Shown here: piece after piece, positions 58,521 through 64,000 of the stretch
Position numbering within the stretch: position 1 is the stretch's first letter
How the letters are laid out: every line of letters starts with the position of its first letter
Assembly: GCF_900142025.1 (NCBI RefSeq)
Contig: NZ_FQZM01000006.1
Coordinates: 39,915 to 103,914 of the forward strand
DNA from: Desulfofundulus thermosubterraneus DSM 16057
Lineage (GTDB): Bacteria > Bacillota > Desulfotomaculia > Desulfotomaculales > Desulfovirgulaceae
DNA: 64,000 nucleotides
Reading direction: 5' to 3'
The notes under the pieces: generated by a model
Database searches by the model: none
Seen by the model: the letters and a program-made list of their open reading frames with translations, nothing else
What the model was told of the DNA's origin: nothing
Position numbers and translations under genes: made by a program

Positions 58521-59301
58521 TATGACAGGCATCTTATTACAATTAGATCGACTGGCCCGTACCCGCGGTCAGCAGGTACATTTGGTGGGCGGTTTTCTGC
58601 GGGATTTACTGCTGGAGCGGCCATCCCGGGATGTGGACCTGGTGTGCCCGGCCGGAGGGAGGAACTGGCCCGGGCACTGGCCGGGGCGGTGAGGGGCAGT
58701 TTTGTGCTCCTGGATCCCAGATTTTTCCGGAAATCAATCCCATGCGGCAGATGGAGCAGAATGGCCATCATGTGGCTAACGTGTGGGTGCACAGTTTAAA
58801 GACATTACAATGTTTCGAAGCCATTGTGAACTCACTTAATATAAATCATTCCGGCGGCCCATCCCGGTGCAGTCACGACTCCCGTGGGGAAGCGCAGACA
58901 GAGCACATTCAGCTGCTTGCCCTTCCCGGTTACCTGGCCGGCTCGGAGTGGGACTACCTGCGGAAACCGGTGACCCGCACCCGCAGCCGGATGCCGGTGG
59001 TCAAGCTGGCCTGCCTTTTCCACGACACCGGCAAGCTGGAAACACGGGCCGTGGGCGGCGGCGGGCGGTTTACCTTTTACAATTACCACACCGCCGGTGC
59101 CACCGTAGCGGCTGCTATCGGTGGCGGCTGCGCCTTTCCGGCCGGGAGGTGGACCTGCTGTCCTGGCTGGTGCGGGGCCACATGGACCCCCTCTTCCTGT
59201 ACAAATCCCGCCCGGTCAGAGGCCGGGCGGCCTACCGCCCAGCGCTGTCCAAATTATTCGCCCCACCCGCTACCAGTGTACTCATGCGCAAAGTCAATTA
59301 G
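58521..59301 (+). pseudogene. Decayed tRNA nucleotidyltransferase/poly(A) polymerase-HD gene
   Basis: Pieces of one gene lie in order but in different frames. First comes the nucleotidyltransferase start (VHLVGGFLRDLLLERPSRDVDL, 58521 to about 58645). After a frameshift comes EELARALAGAVRGSFVLLDP. Then, beyond a deletion, come NVWVHSLKTLQCFEAIVNSL and the HD region LACLFHDTGKLETRAVG. After another shift, RLRLSGREVDLLSWLVRGHMD runs to about 59240. At least three frameshifts and one or more internal deletions are needed to join them, so it cannot be a working enzyme. It would have added CCA or poly(A) tails to RNA. Confidence 0.82.
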
Positions 59302-59366
59302 GTGGTGGGGAACTTGAACTTAGATTCACCAGGGTATGCTTCCGACCAGATAATGGTATTCACCGC

Positions 59367-59394
59367 TTGACAATTCCCCCCGGACTGTTATAAT
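59367..59394 (+). promoter_or_regulatory. Promoter for smpB (and ssrA)
   Basis: TTGACA at 59367-59372 and TATAAT at 59389-59394 are perfect boxes, 16 bases apart, with TG one base before the -10. Confidence 0.8.
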
Positions 59395-59474
59395 GGTGTT
59401 AAGAGCCGTATACCAGCAAATGCAGCCCGGCCGTTTTCCGGTAGGGGCTTTATTTATCGGCGTGGGAGGTGGTC

Positions 59475-59930
59475 ATGGTGGGAAAGGTGGTCACGGTGAA
59501 CAGGAAGGCCCGCCATGACTATCACATCCTGGAAACCTACGAGACCGGCATCGCCCTGACCGGCACCGAGGTCAAGTCCCTGCGGGCAGGGCGGGCCAAC
59601 CTGCAGGACAGCTTCGCCCGCGTTGAAAACGCCGAACTGTTCCTGTATAATATGCACATCAGCCCCTACGACCAGGGCAACCGCTTCAACCACGAGCCCA
59701 AGCGGACGCGCAAGCTCCTGATGCACAAAAAGGAAATTCTGCGCCTGCTGGGGAAGAGCCGGGAAAAGGGTTTGGCCCTCATCCCGTTGAAGGTGTACTT
59801 CAACGACCGGGGCAAGGCCAAGGTGGAACTGGCCCTGGCCCGCGGCAAGAAGGTGTACGACAAGCGGGAAGATATGGCCGCCCGGGATGCAAAGCGGGAA
59901 ATGGAGCGGGCCCTGCGGGGGAAGATGTAA
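59475..59930 (+). CDS. smpB: SsrA-binding protein SmpB
   Basis: SmpB binds tmRNA and brings it to stalled ribosomes for trans-translation. The 151 residues contain [53 protein letters not shown] and a basic tail with [21 protein letters not shown] 59475 has GGGAGG five bases upstream; GTG 59478 is an alternative. The tmRNA gene begins 10 bases after the stop, the classical smpB-ssrA pair. Confidence 0.97.
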   Translation: MVGKVVTVNRKARHDYHILETYETGIALTGTEVKSLRAGRANLQDSFARVENAELFLYNMHISPYDQGNRFNHEPKRTRKLLMHKKEILRLLGKSREKGLALIPLKVYFNDRGKAKVELALARGKKVYDKREDMAARDAKREMERALRGKM

Positions 59931-59940
59931 TATGTGACAT

Positions 59941-60293
59941 GGGGGCGAAAGGTTTCGACGGGGGAAGCGGTGGCAGGAGAAGCGAGCCGGGGTTCCATCA
60001 GCCCGTAAAACGGTGGAAAAACAATAACTGCCAACGAAGAATACGCTCTGGCTGCTTAATTTAGCGGCCACATCCTACCCGGGTCCGGCCCGTGACGCGG
60101 GATAGGGTGTCAGACTAACGGGCTTGCCGCCGGGACGGTTCTCGGAGGCCCGGCGGGACAACAAAACGGGATAGCCCCTGCGGAGGCTGGCTGTGGCCGC
60201 CAAAGGGGCGAAAGTTAAAACACAGCCTGCGCTCGGAGAAACTCCTGTGGCTGTTCTTCCGGACGGTGGGTTCGAATCCCCCCGCCTCCACCA
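59941..60293 (+). ncRNA. ssrA: Transfer-messenger RNA (tmRNA)
   Basis: The gene starts GGGGGCGAAAGG and ends with a tRNA-like domain containing GGTTCGAATCC and an encoded CCA at 60291-60293. The ends pair as an acceptor stem (GGGGGCG with CGCCTCC). The tag frame at 60030-60059 reads ANEEYALAA followed by TAA, like known tags ending in ALAA. It lies directly behind smpB. The 3' 124 bases are duplicated downstream. Confidence 0.97.
60170..60293 (+). repeat. ssrA 3' end, left copy of the direct repeat (att-like)
   Basis: From GATAGCCCC to the encoded CCA (124 bases), this segment of the intact tmRNA is repeated at 60932-61056 with only a few differences. It is the left boundary of a small inserted segment. 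Confidence 0.85.
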
Positions 60294-60302
60294 GGAAACA
60301 AT

Positions 60303-60345
60303 AACAGACACCCGGAAGGTTACTTCATTTCGGTGTCTGTTTTTG
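60303..60345 (+). terminator. Terminator after tmRNA
   Basis: ACAGACACC (60304-60312) pairs with GGTGTCTGT (60332-60340), followed by TTTTTG. Confidence 0.85.
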
Positions 60346-60459
60346 TATATTGGGTAATGTTGCGGGTTCACTCCAAAGCAAGCCGATTGCTCAATAAGAC
60401 CGGAGCGCTTAATTGACGCATTTATTACACGTTTATATCAATGTTACGGGGGCTTTTAA

Positions 60460-60732
60460 ATGCCGGTCAAATTCATATTTAGCAGGCATGCTTTACTGGA
60501 GATGAAAAGAAGACAAATTGATGAGGCTATGGTTCTTAGAGTACTCAAGGCACCTGAACAGGAGGAGTATGTACGTCCCGGGAGGAAAGTTTTTCAATCC
60601 AAAATACAACTTGGGGAGCCGCGTAAAACATATTTACTGCGGGTTTTTGTGGATGTGGATCGAAAACCGCCGGAAGTGGTTACAGTATACAAGACCAGCA
60701 AATTGAAAAAATACTGGAGGGGAAAAAATTGA
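60460..60732 (+). CDS. DUF4258 domain protein (possible toxin of a TA pair)
   Basis: This 90-residue protein has the DUF4258 pattern: FSRHALLEMKRRQID, then a beta region ending EVVTVYKTSKLKKYW. DUF4258 proteins resemble RelE/ParE-type RNases and are often paired with a DUF2283 partner, as here. ATG 60460 has GGGGG upstream. It lies in the segment between the two tmRNA 3' copies. The toxin role is inference from family and pairing. Confidence 0.8.
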   Translation: MPVKFIFSRHALLEMKRRQIDEAMVLRVLKAPEQEEYVRPGRKVFQSKIQLGEPRKTYLLRVFVDVDRKPPEVVTVYKTSKLKKYWRGKN

Positions 60733-60932
60733 AAGTAACCTATGATCCCCATACGGATTCCCTGACCATTGTTTTCAGTAACAGGCCAGTAGCTGAAAGC
60801 GATGAGGATAAGCCTGGGATAATTATTGATTATGATGAAGATGGAAACCCGGTTGGAATTGAAATCCTTGATGCATCCAAGCGTATAACCGAGCCTGCTG
60901 GCATCGAGTTTCATCTGCTTCAAGCAAAGTAG
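60729..60932 (+). CDS. DUF2283 domain protein (possible antitoxin partner)
   Basis: This 67-residue protein has the DUF2283 pattern: VTYDPHTDSLTIVFSN, then PGIIIDYDEDGNPVGIEIL. It starts with TTG 60729, overlapping the DUF4258 stop by four bases, with GGAGGGG upstream. Coupling to the DUF4258 gene suggests a two-gene toxin-antitoxin-like unit. Its stop codon merges with the first bases of the second tmRNA 3' copy. Confidence 0.8.
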   Translation: MKVTYDPHTDSLTIVFSNRPVAESDEDKPGIIIDYDEDGNPVGIEILDASKRITEPAGIEFHLLQAK

Positions 60933-61056
60933 ATAGCCCCTTCAGGAGGCTGGCTGTGGCCGCTAAGGGGGCGAAAGCCAAAACACAGCCTGCGCTCGGA
61001 GAAACTCCTGTGGCTGTTCTTCCGGACGGTGGGTTCGAATCCCCCCGCTTCCACCA
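60932..61056 (+). repeat. Duplicate of the ssrA 3' end, right copy (att-like)
   Basis: A near-identical 125-base copy of tmRNA 60170-60293, from GATAGCCCC to CCACCA, but without any 5' tmRNA part. Such 3' end copies arise when a mobile element integrates in the tmRNA gene. Minor changes (GCTTCC for GCCTCC) suggest it is not used as tmRNA. Confidence 0.85.
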
Positions 61057-61200
61057 CTCAAATCCACAGTTATCTTAAACAACACTTTAATTTTTTCTTT
61101 GGTTGCGATAACCTTTTCCATAAACTGCTGGACGAGGGGCTTTAAGTGCTCTTCGTCCTTTTCGTTTTTGAATTGCTCGTAAATGGCTCGAGATATCGTT
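60963..61200 (-). pseudogene. C-terminal remnant of a site-specific (serine-type) recombinase
   Basis: Reading leftwards from about 61200, the frame gives ISRAIYEQFKNEKDEEHL, then LVQQFMEKVIATKEKIKVLF and KITVDL. This looks like the C-terminal end of a large serine recombinase/integrase. The frame continues into the second tmRNA 3' copy and stops at 60963. The upstream part (SYTLPPARSR) is unrelated sequence, so only about 50 residues survive. Integrase genes lying against the attachment site are typical of integrated elements. The recombinase class is inferred from a short stretch. Confidence 0.5.
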
Positions 61201-61640
61201 CCACCGGGCCGTGAGCGCGCGGGGGGCAGGGTGTAGGAGAAAAGGATGGGGCGGCAGAAATAGCTATGAGACCGGGAAACATTTAAAGAGTCTGCCTGAC
61301 TCAGTGCTAATTGAAAGTCAGATTTCCGGCAGCCATAACGTTTTTCTAATCAGAAGTGCTTTCCTCAGAACTGGCGTGAAACAATTCTAATGTATTATGA
61401 GTTGGATGTAAACAAGGACATAGACGCTAAGGAATGGAAGGGATATGTTAATCGAATTCAAGAGGCAGTTTCAGGATTCGCTTCACAAGGCAGCAGGTCT
61501 TTAATTGTTATAAAGGGGAGTAATAATCATTTTTATTATATCAACCCCTTGACAACTTAACTCAAATTTAAATATTACTGACTTAAAGACGCGGCCTTAC
61601 TGTCCGAGATAGCAAGTTTCTGTAAAGAAAAAGCCCGCAC
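61201..61640. other. Region right of the recombinase remnant
   Basis: This 440-base stretch is lower in GC than the rest. One short frame (61390-61560) is listed separately. No other gene, promoter or terminator is evident; it looks like eroded accessory DNA. Confidence 0.4.
61390..61560 (+). CDS. Possible small ORF or gene fragment (56 codons)
   Basis: ATG 61390 opens 56 codons reading MYYELDVNKDIDAKEWKGYV, then a segment with SRSLIVIKGSNNHFYYI. The composition looks like real protein, but no ribosome site precedes it. It may be a fragment of a lost gene in the decayed element. No family recognised. Confidence 0.3.
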   Translation: MYYELDVNKDIDAKEWKGYVNRIQEAVSGFASQGSRSLIVIKGSNNHFYYINPLTT

Positions 61641-62540
61641 TTGGCACAGGACCTGTTCGAGGTGGGGGAGATAAGTGAACTCGGAAGCGTAAATGAAATC
61701 CTTGTGTTGAACAAAAGTGACTTTGCCGTCCTCATCCTGGATGGGGAAATCCTGACGGGAGCGAAGCAGAACCGTGTGGTGAACGCCAGCGTTCTGGTGA
61801 GTCTTAAGGAGATGAAAACATTGGGGCTTGAAGTGATTTGTTTTATCCCGTGCTGCTCCAGCAAAAGCGTGGGAGGTGGGGTGGAAAGGCCGCCTTACGT
61901 CTGGCCCGGCAGCGGTCTGGAGCGTGCCTGGGTCCGTCTGGAGGTGGCCCGCCGCGGGATGGAGCACTGCATTGAAGGCAATTCCAGGCCGACACCAGCG
62001 ATGCATCTTTACAACGGTAGTTTCTATTCCGCTTTTGATGCCGGGCTGGCAAGACAGCTTATTTATTCCGGAAAGCTCCGGCTATTTATTATATCAGCCG
62101 GCTATGGCGTGCTGGATGCCTTTGAACCCGCCCGTAATTATGATGCTGAAATGAAGGGTAGGGTGGCCAGGTACTGGCGTGAAGCCGGTTTGGCCGATAT
62201 TATCGGCGACATCTGTCTGGTCCTCAGCCCCCAGCGGGTTTACGGCTTTTTTGCCGGCGAGCCGGGCTGGTCCGGTTCCGGGGCAAAATACCGCTATTTT
62301 TTTACTGAGGGGGTAAAAAAAGCTCTTAGCTCCGGTTTCAAGCCTGCCCAGGCGGGCTGCTTCTATAGGGAAAGTGGTAGGGGAGTTACTGCAATACTCG
62401 GGGCTCTGGGCCGTGCCTTTTCCAGATGGCTTTCCAGCGGACCAAATTGCGATATGATTGTCGAAGCGGCAAAAACGAACGGTTTGAGGGACGGCGGAAT
62501 TATAATCAGGTATCAGGATTTTCTGGCGGCCGGGGAGTAG
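61641..62540 (+). CDS. Chimeric protein: ARPP-1-like fragment joined to a DUF6884-like domain
   Basis: The first 55 residues (DLFEVGEISELGSVNEILVL, then LDGEILTGAKQNRVVNASVLV) match part of the ARPP-1 (DUF6569) domain, which is normally about three times longer. From about residue 58 the protein changes to a DUF6884/YaaA-like domain: VICFIPCCSSKSVGGG, HLYNGSFYSAF, IISAGYGVLDAFEPARNYD. The TTG start has no ribosome site. It is most likely a recombination product in which a truncated ARPP-1 gene was joined in frame to a second gene, perhaps starting at ATG 61811. Function unknown; DUF6884 proteins occur in phage and accessory regions. Confidence 0.55.
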   Translation: MAQDLFEVGEISELGSVNEILVLNKSDFAVLILDGEILTGAKQNRVVNASVLVSLKEMKTLGLEVICFIPCCSSKSVGGGVERPPYVWPGSGLERAWVRLEVARRGMEHCIEGNSRPTPAMHLYNGSFYSAFDAGLARQLIYSGKLRLFIISAGYGVLDAFEPARNYDAEMKGRVARYWREAGLADIIGDICLVLSPQRVYGFFAGEPGWSGSGAKYRYFFTEGVKKALSSGFKPAQAGCFYRESGRGVTAILGALGRAFSRWLSSGPNCDMIVEAAKTNGLRDGGIIIRYQDFLAAGE

Positions 62541-62586
62541 CGCCGGGCTTAGAAATTCCCGGGCTATCTTAAGGGGGTGGCGGTTT

Positions 62587-63309
62587 GTGGATATAAAGAA
62601 TTCTGCCAAGGTTATCAGGGATTTAGAGAGGTTTTATGCGGTTTTGAATACGATCAGAGAGCATGTCGGCGGCGAGCGACGCCTATCAGAGTGCAGCGGG
62701 CGGATGGGTTGGCCCCGGCGGGGAGTATATTTCTTTTTCGAACCTGGAGAGAACAGGTGCTCCGGCGCGGGGCTAAGTTCCGGCACCACCCTTTGGGACC
62801 GCCTGCGGACTCACCGGGGCGTTCTGGGGGGAGGCGGCAACCACCGGGCTTCGATCTTCCGACTTCATGTCGGGACAGCTCTCCTGGCGAGGGGAGATTA
62901 CCCCGATGCAGTCAGGTTGAGCTGGGGCAGGGGCAGCTCCGCTCCGAAAGAAGTGAGGCGCGCCGAACACGGGTTGGAATGTGCGGTAAGCGAGTACATA
63001 GGAAAGATGCCTTTCCTCTGGCTGAAGGTCGATGATGAGCCCGGGCCGGCGAGCACGCGCAAGTACATAGAGCGCAATGCGGTGGCGCTGCTGAGTGCAG
63101 CCTCCAGGTTACATATTGATCCCCCGTCAGAAGGCTGGCTGGGCTACAGCTGCAGGCACGAGGCGGTCAGGGCATCGGGCCTGTGGAACGTGGATCACGT
63201 CTTTGAAGAATACGACCCGGATTTTCTTGATTTATTCGAACGGCTGGCCAGCGGAAAAGTGAGAATAGATACTCGTCCTGCAGGAGGTAACGATGTTAAA
63301 AAGAGATGA
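62587..63309 (+). CDS. Hypothetical protein, possible divergent GIY-YIG-like nuclease
   Basis: This 240-residue protein contains RRGVYFFFEPGE, TTLWDRLRTHRGVLGGGGNH and RASIFRLHVGTALL. This resembles proteins in which GVYFFFEPGE acts as the GIY motif. In those I know, a segment like RVVRVGTHAL stands before TTLW; here it is missing, so the YIG part may be deleted. GTG 62587 has AAGGGGGTGG seven bases upstream. It directly follows the DUF6884-like gene and precedes a third gene that is disrupted, suggesting a three-gene accessory operon. Assignment is tentative. Confidence 0.5.
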   Translation: MDIKNSAKVIRDLERFYAVLNTIREHVGGERRLSECSGRMGWPRRGVYFFFEPGENRCSGAGLSSGTTLWDRLRTHRGVLGGGGNHRASIFRLHVGTALLARGDYPDAVRLSWGRGSSAPKEVRRAEHGLECAVSEYIGKMPFLWLKVDDEPGPASTRKYIERNAVALLSAASRLHIDPPSEGWLGYSCRHEAVRASGLWNVDHVFEEYDPDFLDLFERLASGKVRIDTRPAGGNDVKKR

Positions 63310-63532
63310 AGTTTTAAAGCGGCTGGATGCCTATGACATTCAAAAATATCCGGCTTCCGTTTACGATGAGCTGGTAGTTGAACAACGCCCATATCCTGGC
63401 AGAATTAAAATCCTTGGCGCCTGGAAGACGGGGTGTTTGAGAGCTGGTGGTCAGGGGAGAGAGTATGTTGGTGAACCTCCCCCGGGACAAGCCCGGGGGA
63501 TTCGTCCCCCCAGCACTCAACACCCAAGTTAA
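63293..63532 (+). pseudogene. Gene truncated by an IS-like end
   Basis: ATG 63293 with AGGAGG upstream opens a frame MLKRDEVLKRLDAYDIQKYP, then SVYDELVVEQRPYPGRIKI, which looks like normal coding sequence to about 63440. The rest (GEPPPGQARGIRPPSTQHPS) is translated repeat and hairpin DNA. The gene was therefore probably cut by insertion at about 63440-63475. It overlaps the end of the preceding gene and belonged to its operon. No family recognised. Confidence 0.5.
63479..63499. mobile_element. IS200/IS605-like terminal hairpin
   Basis: CCCCCGGG (63479-63486), ACAAG, CCCGGGGG (63492-63499) is a perfect hairpin. On the minus strand its surroundings translate as PPGLSRGRFTN, a stretch I associate with ends of IS200/IS605-type elements. 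It lies where the gene at 63293 loses its coding sequence. No transposase of that family is visible in the window, so it may be a non-autonomous or decayed copy. Confidence 0.4.
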
Positions 63533-63578
63533 GTTGGTACTCAGAAACTGAGTGTTACAATGGGTGTTGAGTGCTGGG
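63509..63578. repeat. CCCAGCACTCA-ended palindromic repeat, copy D
   Basis: CCCAGCACTCAACACCCA (63509-63526) pairs perfectly over 18 bases with TGGGTGTTGAGTGCTGGG (63561-63578). The outer 11 bases are the same as the ends of copies A-C. The interior contains a small palindrome ACTCAGaaaCTGAGT. Confidence 0.8.
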
Positions 63579-63897
63579 TCTTACGCTTTCCTCGTGAGCT
63601 ACATCCCGGCATTTGCCGGGAAGGCCCGGTCCATAGGCGTCTACTACTCATCGTAGATACGTTTTAAGATACAGTCGCAAAACCCCCAGCTAAATGGCAG
63701 ATATTAACATAGCCCAGGGAAAATGCTACTCCCTGCCATGGATGAAAATGGTCTTCCACAGCAACTCATTATGATCACATGTAAAATGACTAAAAACAGG
63801 GATAATCAATAAAAACTACCCTCCCCGCCAGGAAAACAACCAAAAACGTCGAATATCCAACTATGGCTGATGACTTCTACCCGGGGAGGAAAACCTC
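63579..63897. other. Region between repeat D and the transposase start
   Basis: About 320 bases, AT-richer, with no gene seen. CCCGGCATTTGCCGGG (near 63606) is a small hairpin. It probably contains the left end of the insertion sequence whose transposase begins at 63898, but I could not identify its terminal repeat. Confidence 0.4.
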
Positions 63898-64000
63898 ATG
63901 TACAGGCCATCAAAAGAAGAGCAACTCTCCTTCTATCATCCGGACCTGATCTTGTCCCGGATGTTCGGGGAAGACAACTTTTATCACCTGTTCCGGGAAA
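63898..64000 (+). CDS. Transposase, N-terminal part (cut by window end)
   Basis: ATG 63898 with GGGGAGGAAAA upstream opens a frame that runs off the window: MYRPSKEEQLSFYHPDLILS, then RMFGEDNFYHLFRE. This N-terminal pattern resembles DDE transposases with a DUF772 domain (IS1182/IS5-like). Only 34 residues are visible, so the family is tentative. Confidence 0.55.
   Translation, partial: MYRPSKEEQLSFYHPDLILSRMFGEDNFYHLFRE

Noticed and set aside
60075..60371. 98-codon minus-strand frame over the tmRNA gene
   Set aside because: It is antisense to the tmRNA; its sequence (GDSNPPSGRTATGV) is the usual false frame seen opposite tRNA-like 3' ends.

Overview
The window looks like a chromosome segment from an anaerobic, spore-former-type Firmicute of the Desulfotomaculum/Peptococcaceae kind. 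This rests on gene content and synteny: FtsEX next to a CtpB-type protease and a MinJ-like protein, rapZ-yvcK-whiA, a K+-independent membrane pyrophosphatase, TRAP and Fe-S-rich redox proteins, a CooT protein, and strong AGGAGG ribosome sites with frequent GTG/TTG starts. Most of the window is GC-rich. The genus is inference.

Layout. (1) 1-10.2 kb: a catabolic cluster for hydroxy or sugar acids. It holds the end of a TRAP permease (dctM), a three-part FAD/Fe-S hydroxyacid dehydrogenase (glcDEF type), a LarA-like protein, an IlvD/Edd dehydratase, a four-carbon acid-sugar kinase and a PdxA-family dehydrogenase. The last two are AT-richer and match the D-threonate/D-erythronate pathway. (2) 10.4-14.1 kb: a CBS protein, a structured leader before a YitT protein, and a split transketolase. 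(3) 14.4-20 kb: cell division and envelope genes (ftsE, ftsX, an M23 hydrolase, a CtpA protease, a MinJ-like protein), then cooT. (4) 20-33 kb: DNA repair (a type 4 uracil-DNA glycosylase, uvrB, uvrA, uvrC, with a Uma2 nuclease gene between uvrB and uvrA), plus a substrate-binding lipoprotein and a YkgJ-type protein. (5) 32.7-37.1 kb: a ROK sugar kinase, a glycogen-debranching enzyme and a phosphoglucose/phosphomannose isomerase. (6) 37.3-52.1 kb: rapZ-yvcK-polysaccharide deacetylase-whiA-rpoN, then gap-pgk-tpiA-gpmI-eno-secG-hppA. The sigma-54 gene sits where Bacillus has the glycolytic repressor cggR.

(7) 52.2-56.1 kb: the most interesting part. A CsoR-family regulator with unusual ligand residues is followed, in the same operon, by a small gene with an in-frame UGA. 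Read-through gives a 94-residue CC/Se-motif selenoprotein, and a SECIS-like hairpin lies just after the UGA. A membrane polyferredoxin is divergent from it, with operator-like palindromes between. A radical SAM protein and a winged-helix regulator follow. (8) 56.4-59.3 kb: a thioesterase, an HD protein, unrecognised and broken genes, and a decayed CCA-transferase/poly(A)-polymerase gene. (9) 59.3-64 kb: smpB and ssrA (tmRNA). The 3' 124 bases of the tmRNA are repeated about 760 bases downstream. Between the copies is a DUF4258/DUF2283 pair, and the C-terminal remnant of a recombinase abuts the second copy, marking a decayed integrated element. Chimeric accessory genes, an IS-like end and the start of a transposase fill the right edge.

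Two families of dispersed intergenic palindromes occur: one with CCCAGCACTCA ends at four loci, and one with a GGAAT...ATTCC core at two loci.
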